Assembly (NCBI GenBank): GCA_024695815.1
Contig: JAILHK010000040.1
Span: 1-38,849, forward strand
DNA length: 38,849 bases
Direction of reading: 5' to 3'
Source: Prevotella sp.
GTDB lineage: Bacteria > Bacteroidota > Bacteroidia > Bacteroidales > Bacteroidaceae
Below the pieces are notes generated by a model. The model had not been told where the DNA came from, made no database searches, and was given only the letters and a program-made list of their open reading frames with translations. Positions 1 through 8,594 of the stretch are shown piece after piece. The translations under genes and the position numbers were made by a program. The stretch's first letter is position 1. Each line of letters starts with the position of its first letter.

Positions 1-370
1 AATATCTTCGATATTTCTACGAGTCTCCGTCGTCACTCGGCAATTGAAAGCAAGCTTTCATTGCGCTCGTTCCTAGGAGCCTTGTATATTTAATCATTAT
101 CTGATTCAGAATGACTATCCAAAAAGTATCAAGTCTATCAATCTATATTAATATAGTATTGACGGTTCGTTTACTGTTACCCAAGTACCACTCCATAAGG
201 ATTAGTACTCGCTTCTTGTACTACTTCTCTGTCTATGTAAATCTTTCAAAGAACTCTTTAATGCCTATCGGCTTTGACTTCTCTCTCGACTCGGAAACCC
301 AAGTGAACTTGTCTTTCTCTCGCTGATCAAGAAGTTCTTGTTTTGCTTGTGAGGAGGTGTTCCTCGTAAG
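1..370 (-). ncRNA. Probable rRNA operon leader (5' part of pre-16S transcript)
   Basis: Read on the minus strand, this stretch starts just after a strong Bacteroidota promoter and carries features of a pre-16S leader rather than a protein gene. A boxA-like antitermination element (GTTCTTTGAAA, minus strand of 244-254) is followed by a stable hairpin (185-208, GTACTAATCC paired with GGAGTGGTAC) and by further short palindromes toward the window edge (46-61 TGAAAGCAAGCTTTCA; 1-15 AATATC/GATATT). No convincing reading frame exists on either strand. The 16S gene itself is not in the window and would lie to the left of position 1. This is inference from leader architecture; the alternative is an unrelated structured 5' UTR. 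Confidence 0.6.
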
Positions 371-376
371 CGGATG

Positions 377-407
377 CAAAGGTACGGCTTTTTTCGGAAC
401 CACCAAA
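377..407 (-). promoter_or_regulatory. Promoter of the leftward rRNA leader
   Basis: On the minus strand a -7 box TACCTTTG (377-384) is preceded by TTTG (404-407) with a 19-bp gap, the Bacteroidota sigma-ABfr arrangement. The sequence further upstream on that strand is rich in A and T tracts (about 410-440), as expected of a strong rrn promoter. Confidence 0.7.
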
Positions 408-409
408 AC

Positions 410-720
410 TTTTTCGGGAAAAATTTAAGAAATAATGCATTTTCTACGTTTGTCTTGATATATATCAATGCCGGTATTATACACTCTCCTTATATTATAT
501 ATGCGCGCGAAATGACGCCCCACCCTAAGCCGCCCGAGAAAGAGACGACTTTTACCTTGTTTTTTCATCGAAATCGAAGTATGAAGCTACTCACAGGCCA
601 AAAAGAAACAAAGAATCCCGGCATCCGACCCCAGATTCGTGCCTTCGCAACACAGAACGAAAAGGATGGCGGTGTGAAAGCACAGCTCTCGCAACCTAAT
701 ACTTACGCTTTTGTAACTTA
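410..720. other. Non-coding stretch, nothing recognised
   Basis: Between the leftward rrn promoter and the 22-bp repeat array I see no gene, RNA fold or repeat that I can name. An open frame on the plus strand through 374-772 crosses both the promoter and the first repeats, has no homology I recognise and no translation signals, and is treated as chance. Confidence 0.5.
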
Positions 721-852
721 CGACTTAAGTCAACAGATCTTTCGACTTAAGTCAACAGATCTCACGACTTAAGTCAACAGATCTCACGACTTAAGTCAAC
801 AGTTCTCACGACTTAAGTCGAAAGATCTCACGACTTAAGTCGTAAGATGCCA
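721..852. repeat. Array 1: six 22-bp repeats built on palindrome GACTTAAGTC
   Basis: The 10-bp perfect palindrome GACTTAAGTC occurs at 722, 744, 766, 788, 810 and 832, exactly 22 bp apart. The 12-bp spacers are near-identical (core AACAGATCTCAC, with small changes in copies 1, 4 and 5). The last copy is followed by a diverged tail. The same palindrome with the same 22-bp period recurs at 36471-36546 with unrelated spacers. It lies in the gap between the leftward rrn promoter and the rightward promoter of the large secreted protein. Function unknown. Confidence 0.95.
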
Positions 853-1019
853 AAGTACCACTATTGAGTCAGTACAGGGCAACTCTTATGGTAGAGAAGC
901 AGTTGTTTCAGGGCCCAATACTGAGTAAACATACCACTAACAATGCCTTTAAGGTGCTGGTGCGGCATACCACAGTGAGTGTATAAATAACATTTTTTGT
1001 TGTTTTTTTCCCTAAAAAG
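853..1019. other. Non-coding stretch upstream of the secreted-protein promoter
   Basis: No gene, repeat or recognisable RNA. The stretch may be the degenerate edge of an older gene, but no frame is long enough to support that. Confidence 0.4.
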
Positions 1020-1050
1020 TTTGCACGTATTAATAAATATTGTATCTTTG
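1020..1050 (+). promoter_or_regulatory. Promoter of the large secreted protein gene
   Basis: TTTG (1020-1023) and TATCTTTG (1043-1050) are separated by 19 bp, matching the Bacteroidota -33/-7 consensus. Transcription would begin near 1058, leaving an A-rich leader of about 95 nt before the start codon at 1153. Confidence 0.8.
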
Positions 1051-1152
1051 CACCAAAATCACTAAAACGAAACGACTAACAGTTACTAACACAGTTATTG
1101 ACTACAAACAACTATCTATATACATTATATTATTAACTAACATTTACTAATT

Positions 1153-4100
1153 ATGATCAAAACATTACGTTTATCATTGCTCAGTTTGTTTGCTGTGCTT
1201 TGTGGTACGATGTTTGCGGACACCTACACACATGAATTTGTGAAGGATGAGATTACTGCAAGCGGTACCGTTACACTCAGCGACGTAGGTTGGGACATTT
1301 CTGCTTGCAATTATTTTGGCTGGGACAGCCAAAATGGCAAAGGTTTTCAATTCGGCAGTGGCAGTAATCCATGTGCTACGCTCAAAGTTAGTACCAACGG
1401 TATTGAAGGTACAATTACAGAGGTTAAAGTAACGACGAGTGGAGCAAAAGACATTGCCGGCACACTTGACGTCACCGTTGGCGGAGCTGCATTTGGAGAG
1501 CAGTACACATTAACCAAGACGTCAACTGAAGTCACCTTCACAGGTTCTGCTTCAGGCGAGATTGCGCTCAACTATGCTCAAACTTCTTCTAAGGCTATTT
1601 ACATCAAGAGCATCGCAGTAACTTACACGACTCAATCACAGCCAACAGTCAACTACTACGTTGTTGGTAGCATGACCGACTGGGGTGTAAATGACGCCTA
1701 CAAGATGACCCTCAACGAGAAGGCTGAAGTAGAAGAGTACGTTTACACCATGGCTCTGACCACCGAAAGCCAGTTCAAGGTTGTAAAGCAGGACGGTTCA
1801 AACCAGACATGGTACCCCGACGGCATGGGTAACAACTATGGCGGGAATGGTGAAATTACCGCTGATGGCAACTACAAGATTTCTTTCCGCCCCAATGGCC
1901 AAGATGGTTGGTTCTACAACTACATCAAGGTAGAAGCATACGCAGAGAGCACTCTGATGGCAGAGGCTAAGGAACTGGCTAGCGATGCTGACGCTGTGGC
2001 CGTAGGTAAGCTGCTTGCTGCTATTGCTACTGCTGAAGCTACTGGCGACGAGACCGAATTGCAGGCTGCAGTTAATCAGTTTAAGGCTGACAATGCAGAC
2101 CAAGAGAAGGACGAAACCGCTAGGGTTGCCACCAACGGTTGGAAGAATTTTAATGGTGGAAATGCCGGTGTCTGTGCCACACAGTTTGCACCAGCCATCA
2201 CCACCTATGACGGACGTAATGCTCAGCTGGCCGAGGTCTATGAAGAAGGTACTACTGAAGGCACTGCAGTCAATCGTATTGGTACAATCATCTATCAAGA
2301 CATCACAGGCTTGACTAACGGAAAGTACAAGGTTGGCTTCTATGGCAATGCATTTTTCACCCCTGGCCGTGCAGGTATGACTTCAGACATGGCTGACGGT
2401 GCTAATGATGTTGCCTACGTATTTGCAAACGACCAAAAGGAGTTTATCACTGCAAATATTGCCACCTCTACTACAGAAAACAACTTCCGTCAGTTTGATG
2501 TGGAAGTGACCGACGGAACCATCAAGCTGGGTATGGGCAAGGATAAGCCCGGCACCAACTGGCACACCATGCAGATCTATCAGCTGACTTGGTTCACCAC
2601 CGCTAAGGAAGTATATGCCTCTCTGAAGGCCAATATGACAACCGAAATTGAAGCTGCCAAGGCTTTGAAGACAGAAGAACGCACACAGGGGCTCGAAGCA
2701 TTCGATGCTGCTATTGCAGCGGCCGAAGCCACACTGACAAGCAACATGCTGAATACTCAGGAACTTGAAGCTGCCATTGCTACTCTGAAAGCTGCTGAAC
2801 ACGCATTCGAGTTTGCACAGTACACAGCAGATAATCCATCTGCAGATCTGCTCATTAATGGCTCATGCGATGCGGCCAATCTGGGTTGGACACTGACCAA
2901 CATGAAGTATCAGGCAAACAACGAACGTCCTACTCGCTATATTGAACAGTGGACTAATGGTGCCAACGACGGACACCTGGCCGATGGTTCTGCAAAACAG
3001 ACACTAAAAGGCATGCCAGCAGGTGCATACGTATTGAAAGCTACTGCAAACGCACAGCAACAGAGCCATAGCGACTGGACCATCAACGGTGCTAAACTCT
3101 TTGTGAACACTGCAGAAGCAGAAGTAAGCGGTGCTTGGAAAGACTATCAAATCGTTTACAACCATCAGGCAGAAGGTGACATTGAAGTCGGCTTCAAGAT
3201 GGAGAGCACCAATGCCAACTGGGTTGGTATCGACCAACTGTCACTCGTTTACTATGGCGACTACGCTGCATACGTCATTGCTGCTCCTAAAAAGGACTAT
3301 CAAGCAGCCTTGGCAGAAGCACGTGCTGCCCTGGAAGCAGAGAAGAACGTGAGTGGCACTGAAAAGAGGAATCTGGAGGCAGAGATTGCCAAGGCCGAGC
3401 CTACCAGCGCAGAAGGATACACAGCTGCAACAGCTGCACTGAAAGCAGCCACCAAGACCTTCACCGATGCAGCACCCGACTACAACAATTTGGCTGCTGC
3501 TAACGCATTGGTTGTTGACCTGCTCTATGCAAAAGCAGACAAGAAACCCGCAACTAAGACTGCTGAGACTGCTGCTGATGCCAAGACTGCAGCCGAAGAA
3601 CTGTACGCTGCACTGCGTGCCTACTACGAGTCTAACGCCAAGGCTGAAGGCGTAGAGGATGCTGTTGACCTGACAGAAACGATTGTAAACCCTGCTGGCA
3701 ACGACGGAACAAACGGCTGGACCACCACCAACGGTGAAGGTTCTACCGGCAGTATCGATATCAAAAGCAACGAGCCTTGGGTAAGCGCTGACGGTACTGC
3801 TGCTCACAACTACTTCGACGGTGGCGACTGGAATAAGGCAGCATGGGACGTTTCATTCACTCAGGATGTAACCCTGGAGCCAGGTAAGTACCTGCTCTCT
3901 GCCATTTCACGCGCTTCTGCCGACGTTGAGCTGAAGCTCTTCGCTGGTACAGACAGCGTGAAGACAGCCAGCATCGGTGCCGCAGGTGGTGTGTTCAACC
4001 GCGGTTGGAACATCCACAACGTAGAGTTTGAGGTAGCAAAGGCTGGCGCCGTTACTATCGGTATTCGCGGTGTGACAAGCGCTATCCACAACTGGATGTC

Positions 4101-5601
4101 GTTCTCTGACTTCCGTCTGGTACAGCTTGACGACAACGCCATCAAGGGCTTCATTTCTATGGCAACCACAGTGCCTACAAATCCTGACACTCCAGTTCAA
4201 GGCATTACAAGAGCTGAGCAGAAAGTGACCATTACCGAAGGCGAAACCGAGAACAGCGTCAACGTGACCTTCTCTGGATTCAACTTGCAGATACCTCCAA
4301 CCGTTAAGTTTGAGAACCTGACCCTCGCTGCAACTGCAACACCTGAAATGGACGGTTCTATCTCATACAGCTCTGAAGAGCAGAACATCACTGTACAGAA
4401 TGGTCAGATGATCATGAACTACAAAGCCACGGTAGAGGGTACGCAGGCTTCTGCAGATGCAACACCGGAACTGGTGCTGATTCTGAAACAGGGAGCAGCT
4501 ACCATCATCACCTTTGCAGAGACCGAAGAGGTTGCAGACTCACTGCTCGAAGTAACTCTGGCTAAGCGCGGACTGGTAACTGTTCCTGAAACAGCAACGA
4601 TTGAGAGGAACTGGATTCTTGACGGTGCCTTCCAGGATGTTGATAGCCAATATCTTATTCAGGACTCGACAATGGTAGCTTTCGACGGCAACGACATCTA
4701 CGTGAAGGGGCTTGCTTACTACTTCGAGGATGCATGGATCAAAGGTACCATCAGCGACGGTAAGGCTATCTTCAAGAACTGTCAGACCGTGGGCGTTGAC
4801 GAGTATGGCGTTGAGTATTTGGCTGGTGGAACCGATGGGGAAGAAAACATCATTCCTGCAGAAAACATTATTTTCAGTTACGATGCAGAGAACCACAAGC
4901 TGACACTTGAGACCGACTATATCCTGGAAACAGGCGACAAGACTGGCACTGACATGAATATGCTATGGGGCATCTGGTATGATGTAGATATCTATCAGGG
5001 CGAATTGACCAAGCCACAGGTAGTAGAGGTTCCTGCCAATCTGGAAACAGAAGACTACACACTTGAATGCCAGAAGTATGTTGAGCCAGAAACACAAGGT
5101 GAGAAGGGTAAAATGGAAGACTACGCTGCCGCAATTAAGATTGGCTTCAATGGCAACGATGTTTACGTACAAGGCCTGTGTGAGGATCTTCCCGAGGCTT
5201 GGATAAAGGGTACTATCGCTAATGGTAAAGCAACCTTTGCTACCGGACAGTACTTCGGAGCTATCGAACTGACCTTCTATGAAAAGAACTACTCATTCCC
5301 CATTTACTTCCTTGGCATCGATCCCGTTACTGGAATCAGCGACCTAGTCATGGACTACGATGCCCAAACTGGCGACTTCACTTCTTCAGCAATCATTATT
5401 CTGAACGATTACGAGAAGAAAGTCATCTCTGAAATTGACGCTTACTACTTACCAAGCTTCAAGAAGGGAAATATTGACGGTATCCAGGAGGTAAAGACCG
5501 AGAACGAGAACATGGTTATCTTCAACCTGAACGGCCAGAAGCTGAACAAGGTTCAGAAGGGTCTGAACATCGTGAACGGCAAAAAGATTCTTCGCAAGTA
5601 A
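1153..5601 (+). CDS. Large secreted modular protein (carbohydrate-binding-like domains)
   Basis: A 1482-residue protein with a clear signal peptide (residues 1-22, ending MFA before DTYT). The order seen is: a beta-rich domain (about 24-160); a domain starting YYVVGSMTDWGVN (about 168-263) that resembles the starch-binding modules of SusE/SusF-type proteins; alternating helical linkers rich in Ala and Glu (FIVAR-like, about 265-325 and 485-560, 705-830) and galactose-binding-like beta sandwiches (about 330-480, 565-705, 850-990); two related beta repeats sharing GNDxYVxGL and AWIKGTI (about 1170-1300 and 1315-1430); and a C-terminal tail NLNGQ...GLNIVNGKKI. That tail resembles short C-terminal modules of Prevotella surface proteins and, loosely, type IX sorting domains. 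No catalytic site is recognised. Likely an exported glycan-binding or adhesive protein; specific ligand unknown. Confidence 0.85.
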   Translation: MIKTLRLSLLSLFAVLCGTMFADTYTHEFVKDEITASGTVTLSDVGWDISACNYFGWDSQNGKGFQFGSGSNPCATLKVSTNGIEGTITEVKVTTSGAKDIAGTLDVTVGGAAFGEQYTLTKTSTEVTFTGSASGEIALNYAQTSSKAIYIKSIAVTYTTQSQPTVNYYVVGSMTDWGVNDAYKMTLNEKAEVEEYVYTMALTTESQFKVVKQDGSNQTWYPDGMGNNYGGNGEITADGNYKISFRPNGQDGWFYNYIKVEAYAESTLMAEAKELASDADAVAVGKLLAAIATAEATGDETELQAAVNQFKADNADQEKDETARVATNGWKNFNGGNAGVCATQFAPAITTYDGRNAQLAEVYEEGTTEGTAVNRIGTIIYQDITGLTNGKYKVGFYGNAFFTPGRAGMTSDMADGANDVAYVFANDQKEFITANIATSTTENNFRQFDVEVTDGTIKLGMGKDKPGTNWHTMQIYQLTWFTTAKEVYASLKANMTTEIEAAKALKTEERTQGLEAFDAAIAAAEATLTSNMLNTQELEAAIATLKAAEHAFEFAQYTADNPSADLLINGSCDAANLGWTLTNMKYQANNERPTRYIEQWTNGANDGHLADGSAKQTLKGMPAGAYVLKATANAQQQSHSDWTINGAKLFVNTAEAEVSGAWKDYQIVYNHQAEGDIEVGFKMESTNANWVGIDQLSLVYYGDYAAYVIAAPKKDYQAALAEARAALEAEKNVSGTEKRNLEAEIAKAEPTSAEGYTAATAALKAATKTFTDAAPDYNNLAAANALVVDLLYAKADKKPATKTAETAADAKTAAEELYAALRAYYESNAKAEGVEDAVDLTETIVNPAGNDGTNGWTTTNGEGSTGSIDIKSNEPWVSADGTAAHNYFDGGDWNKAAWDVSFTQDVTLEPGKYLLSAISRASADVELKLFAGTDSVKTASIGAAGGVFNRGWNIHNVEFEVAKAGAVTIGIRGVTSAIHNWMSFSDFRLVQLDDNAIKGFISMATTVPTNPDTPVQGITRAEQKVTITEGETENSVNVTFSGFNLQIPPTVKFENLTLAATATPEMDGSISYSSEEQNITVQNGQMIMNYKATVEGTQASADATPELVLILKQGAATIITFAETEEVADSLLEVTLAKRGLVTVPETATIERNWILDGAFQDVDSQYLIQDSTMVAFDGNDIYVKGLAYYFEDAWIKGTISDGKAIFKNCQTVGVDEYGVEYLAGGTDGEENIIPAENIIFSYDAENHKLTLETDYILETGDKTGTDMNMLWGIWYDVDIYQGELTKPQVVEVPANLETEDYTLECQKYVEPETQGEKGKMEDYAAAIKIGFNGNDVYVQGLCEDLPEAWIKGTIANGKATFATGQYFGAIELTFYEKNYSFPIYFLGIDPVTGISDLVMDYDAQTGDFTSSAIIILNDYEKKVISEIDAYYLPSFKKGNIDGIQEVKTENENMVIFNLNGQKLNKVQKGLNIVNGKKILRK

Positions 5602-5613
5602 AAACACACGGTA

Positions 5614-5631
5614 GCTTGGCGCAAACCAAGC
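5614..5631. other. Small hairpin after the secreted-protein gene
   Basis: GCTTGG (5614-5619) pairs with CCAAGC (5626-5631) across a six-base loop just after the stop codon. It precedes the stronger terminator hairpin and may help 3' end stability. Confidence 0.4.
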
Positions 5632-5645
5632 CATCTATACACCCG

Positions 5646-5682
5646 AAAGAACGGCCCCACCAACATGGAGCCGTTCTTTATT
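5646..5682 (+). terminator. Terminator of the secreted-protein gene
   Basis: AAAGAACGG (5646-5654) pairs with CCGTTCTTT (5671-5679), followed by an AT-rich run. It separates the secreted-protein transcript from argR. Confidence 0.75.
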
Positions 5683-5683
5683 T

Positions 5684-5738
5684 ATGCAAGAAATTTTCAA
5701 TTATGCAAATAAATACACTTTTATTTGGTTATATGCAA
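5684..5738. promoter_or_regulatory. Candidate ArgR operator: three ATGCAA repeats
   Basis: TATGCAA(G/A)A-type words occur at 5684-5689, 5703-5708 and 5733-5738 in very AT-rich DNA overlapping the argR promoter. Arginine repressors commonly autoregulate through clustered AT-rich boxes. That these words are the boxes is inference: I do not see the inverted half-site seen in the E. coli ARG box. Confidence 0.3.
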
Positions 5739-5755
5739 GAAAATATGTACTTTTG
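5724..5755 (+). promoter_or_regulatory. Promoter of the argR operon
   Basis: TTTG (5724-5727) and TACTTTTG (5748-5755) are 20 bp apart. The start codon of argR lies about 40 bp downstream. The inverted repeat AAATAAA / TTTATTT around the -33 box could be an operator. Confidence 0.8.
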
Positions 5756-5796
5756 CACCGCGTTAGTGAATAAATATACTTCTTAACACAAAAACA

Positions 5797-6273
5797 ATGA
5801 AAGAAAAAGACTACCGTTTGGAAGCACTGAGACTCATTATTTCAAGTCAACAACTTGGAAATCAGGCAGAACTGCGTGAAGCCCTGAGAAAGGAAGGATT
5901 CAACCTGACCCAGGCCACACTGAGCCGTGACCTTAAGCAACTGAAGGTGGCCAAAGCATCGACCATCAATGGCGACTATGTTTACGTGCTGCCCAACGAG
6001 ACCATGTATAAGCGCGTGACCACACCCACCACCGCCCGAGAGATGATGGAGATTCCCGGTTTTGTAAACATCCACTTCTCTGGCAACATGGGCGTCATCA
6101 AGACACGCCCAGGCTATGCCAGCGCCATTGCATGGAATATTGACTGTGCCAACATCACCAGCATACTGGGAACCATTGCTGGCGACGACACAATATTTAT
6201 TGTGATAAAAGAAGGAACATCCCAGCGTGCACTGATTAACGCGCTGAGCGAGGTTGTTCCAAACATCAAATAA
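5797..6273 (+). CDS. argR: Arginine repressor ArgR
   Basis: A 158-residue ArgR/AhrC family protein of normal length. The N-terminal winged helix-turn-helix is seen at about residues 5-65, with the recognition-helix motif TLSRDLK at 41-47. The C-terminal oligomerisation and arginine-binding domain (about 85-155) contains TRPGYA (103-108) and the GTIAGDDT segment (125-132), whose acidic residues contact arginine in the family. It opens an operon with the GNAT gene (3-bp gap), argG, argC, argD and proC, so it most likely controls arginine synthesis in response to arginine and is itself autoregulated. Confidence 0.95.
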   Translation: MKEKDYRLEALRLIISSQQLGNQAELREALRKEGFNLTQATLSRDLKQLKVAKASTINGDYVYVLPNETMYKRVTTPTTAREMMEIPGFVNIHFSGNMGVIKTRPGYASAIAWNIDCANITSILGTIAGDDTIFIVIKEGTSQRALINALSEVVPNIK

Positions 6274-6276
6274 AAC

Positions 6277-6906
6277 ATGGAAACAAGTAAAGACATCAAG
6301 GTGATGGTGGCTGGCCCCGAGCACGAGGTTTATGTGGACACCATCTTAGAGACTATAGCTGAAGCTGCTAAGGTTAGAGGCACCGGCATTGCTAAGCGCA
6401 CACACGAGTACGTGGCCAAGAAGATGCAGGAAGCCAAGGCTGTGATTGCGCTGCGCGAGAGCGACGGCCGCTTTGCCGGTTTCAGCTACATCGAGACATG
6501 GGGCAACAAACAGTATGTGACCACTTCGGGTCTGATTGTTCACCCCGACTTTCGCGGTTTGGGACTGGCCAAGCGCATCAAGGACCTGACGTTTACGCTG
6601 GCACGCACACGCTGGCCACACGCCAAAATCTTCTCGCTGACCAGCGGCGCTGCCGTGATGGCTATGAACACACAGTTGGGCTACAAGCCCGTGACCTTTG
6701 CCGAACTGACCGACGACGAAGCCTTCTGGAAGGGATGCGAGGGTTGCATCAACGTAGATGTGCTGCACCGCACAGGGCGTAAGTACTGCATTTGTACCGG
6801 CATGCTGTTCGATCCCACCGAACAACTGCCAGCCAAACTGACGCCACAGACCATTGCGCGCATCAAACAACTAGAAGAGATTGAAGAGCACAGCTCGCAA
6901 AACTAA
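6277..6906 (+). CDS. GNAT acyltransferase, candidate N-acylglutamate synthase of arginine synthesis
   Basis: A 209-residue GNAT-fold protein. The acyl-CoA-binding motif A is visible as HPDFRGLGLAKRI at residues 89-101 (R-x-x-G-x-A). A C-terminal Cys-rich stretch (Cys154, Cys157, Cys171, Cys173) is unusual for the fold and could bind metal or form disulfides. It sits 3 bp after argR and 25 bp before argG, so it is very probably an arginine-pathway enzyme. Because the pathway here uses an N-succinylornithine-type transcarbamylase, the enzyme that first acylates glutamate should be near; this gene is the best candidate for that role (succinyl-CoA or acetyl-CoA donor). The fold and position are seen; the substrate is inferred. 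Confidence 0.7.
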   Translation: METSKDIKVMVAGPEHEVYVDTILETIAEAAKVRGTGIAKRTHEYVAKKMQEAKAVIALRESDGRFAGFSYIETWGNKQYVTTSGLIVHPDFRGLGLAKRIKDLTFTLARTRWPHAKIFSLTSGAAVMAMNTQLGYKPVTFAELTDDEAFWKGCEGCINVDVLHRTGRKYCICTGMLFDPTEQLPAKLTPQTIARIKQLEEIEEHSSQN

Positions 6907-6931
6907 CTAAAGAAATGAAGGGACTTTAAGC

Positions 6932-8143
6932 ATGGAACAGAAGAAGAAAAAAGTAGTAGTAGCATTCAGTGGTGGTCTGGACACATCATACAACGTGATG
7001 TACCTGACCAAGGAAATGGGTTATGAGGTGTATGCCGCATGTGCAAACACCGGTGGTTTCTCGGCAGAACAGCTGAAGAGAAACGAGGAGAACGCCTATA
7101 AATTGGGCGCGAAGGCTTACGTTACGCTCGATGTAACACAGGAATACTACGCCAAGTCTTTGAAATATATGATTTTTGGCAACGTGCTGCGCAACAACTG
7201 CTACCCTATCTCGGTAAGCTCTGAGCGCATCTTCCAGGCCATCGCCATCGCACGCTATGCCAAGGAGATTGGTGCCGATGCTATCGCACACGGTTCAACA
7301 GGTGCGGGCAACGACCAGATTCGCTTCGACATGACCTTCCTGGTGATGGCACCGGGCGTGGAGATTATCACACTGACACGCGACCGCAACCTGACGCGTA
7401 AGGAGGAAGTGGACTATCTGAATGCCAATGGCTACTTTGCCGACTTCACCAAGCTGAAGTATTCATATAACGTAGGTATCTGGGGCACCAGCATCTGCGG
7501 CGGCGAGCTGCTCGACCCCACACAGGGGCTGCCCGAGGAGGCATACCTGAAGCACGTGACGGCTGCTGAGAAAGAGGCCACGCTGAAGATTACCTTCGAC
7601 AAGGGCGAGATTGTGGCTGTGAACGGTGAACAGTTTGACGATAAAATCAAGGCTATCCAGAAGATTGAGGAGATTGGTGCCTCGTATGCCATCGGTCGCG
7701 ATGCTAACGTGGGCGACACCATCATCGGTATCAAAGGACGCGTAGGTTTCGAGGCTGCCGCACCTAAGCTGATTATCGAAGCTCACCGCCTGCTAGAGAA
7801 ATCGACACTGTCGAAGTGGCAGCAGTACTGGAAGGACCAGGTGGCCAACTGGTATGGCATGTTCCTGCACGAGAGTCAGTACCTGGAGCCCGTGATGCCC
7901 GACATCGAGGCTATGCTGACCAGCAGTCAGCGCAACGTGACGGGTACGGCCATCCTGAAGCTGCGCCCCTACGGTTTCGAGACGGTGGGCATCGACAGCG
8001 ACAATGACCTGACCAAGAGCAAGCTGGGCGAATATGGCGAGACCCAGACCGGTTGGACTGCCGACGAGGCCAAGGGCTTCATCAAGGTATCGAGCACGCC
8101 GCTGCGCGTGTATTATGGGATACATAAAAACGAAAAAAGATAA
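6932..8143 (+). CDS. argG: Argininosuccinate synthase
   Basis: A 403-residue argininosuccinate synthase that joins citrulline and aspartate with ATP. The N-type ATP pyrophosphatase loop SGGLDTS is at residues 13-19, and family segments such as AHGSTGAGNDQIRFD and ISVSSERIFQA are intact. It follows the GNAT gene by 25 bp within the arg operon. Immediately after its stop codon (8141-8143) the GC-rich left repeat of the DUF559 element begins (8147), which interrupts the expected argG-argC junction. Confidence 0.96.
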   Translation: MEQKKKKVVVAFSGGLDTSYNVMYLTKEMGYEVYAACANTGGFSAEQLKRNEENAYKLGAKAYVTLDVTQEYYAKSLKYMIFGNVLRNNCYPISVSSERIFQAIAIARYAKEIGADAIAHGSTGAGNDQIRFDMTFLVMAPGVEIITLTRDRNLTRKEEVDYLNANGYFADFTKLKYSYNVGIWGTSICGGELLDPTQGLPEEAYLKHVTAAEKEATLKITFDKGEIVAVNGEQFDDKIKAIQKIEEIGASYAIGRDANVGDTIIGIKGRVGFEAAAPKLIIEAHRLLEKSTLSKWQQYWKDQVANWYGMFLHESQYLEPVMPDIEAMLTSSQRNVTGTAILKLRPYGFETVGIDSDNDLTKSKLGEYGETQTGWTADEAKGFIKVSSTPLRVYYGIHKNEKR

Positions 8144-8146
8144 AAG

Positions 8147-8192
8147 CCCCCAGCAGCTCCAACCCCACCCCGACCCTCCCAAGGGGAGGGGG
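8147..8192 (+). repeat. GC-rich repeat, left copy at DUF559 gene
   Basis: Begins three bases after the argG stop. Its core CCCTCCC AA GGGGAGGG (8174-8190) can fold back on itself. Related copies are at 8615-8646, 32787-32815 and 32891-32922. Confidence 0.85.
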
Positions 8193-8207
8193 ATATTTAT
8201 ACTATAG

Positions 8208-8594
8208 ATGAGTTTTCAATTCATATACAACTACGCATCACCTGATAGATACGAGATGCTACTGGAGTTTGCAAAGAAAAATAAGCAATTCCAAACTGAT
8301 GCGGAACGTTTACTATGGAACTACATACGAAATAGTCAACTGGGCGTGAAGTTCAACAGACAATACATCATAGGTGACTATATTGTAGACTTCGTATGCT
8401 TACAAAAGAAACTTATCATAGAAATAGATGGAGGATATCATTCTGAGTATGAACAGATACAAAAGGATGAACAACGCAGCGAAAGACTGGAGGAGATAGG
8501 ATTTAGCGTCATTCGATATAAAAATGAAACAGTTTATTCAGATGTTAATGGCGTATTAAACGATATAAAAGAACAATTATATAAAAAAACATGA
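8208..8594 (+). CDS. DUF559 endonuclease-like protein
   Basis: A 128-residue DUF559 protein of the PD-(D/E)XK-like superfamily related to very-short-patch repair endonucleases. The family signature is complete: TDAERLLW (30-37), FNRQYIIGDYIVDFVC (49-64), IEIDGGYH (71-78). Asp61, Glu72, Asp74 and His78 are the likely active-site residues. The gene is much richer in A and T than argG and argC on either side and is enclosed by inverted GC-rich repeats, so it looks acquired. It sits between two arginine genes with no pathway link. Its stop overlaps the start of the argC frame (ATGA at 8591-8594), so argC may be translationally coupled to it. DNA cleavage and a role in spreading the repeats are inferences. 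Confidence 0.85.
   Translation: MSFQFIYNYASPDRYEMLLEFAKKNKQFQTDAERLLWNYIRNSQLGVKFNRQYIIGDYIVDFVCLQKKLIIEIDGGYHSEYEQIQKDEQRSERLEEIGFSVIRYKNETVYSDVNGVLNDIKEQLYKKT

Noticed and set aside
374..772. Open frame of 132 codons on the plus strand
   Set aside because: It crosses the leftward rrn promoter and the first three 22-bp repeats, has no recognisable domain and no translation signal.
721..852. CRISPR array
   Set aside because: The invariant word is only 10 bp, spacers are 12 bp and mostly identical in this array, and no cas gene or leader is present.
853..1000. Possible tRNA or small RNA upstream of the secreted protein
   Set aside because: No cloverleaf, no terminator and no promoter aimed at it could be found.
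8174..8190. GC-rich fold after argG as a plain terminator
   Set aside because: It has no T-run, has three relatives in the window in paired inverted order, and one of them lies inside a reading frame, so a dispersed repeat explains it better.
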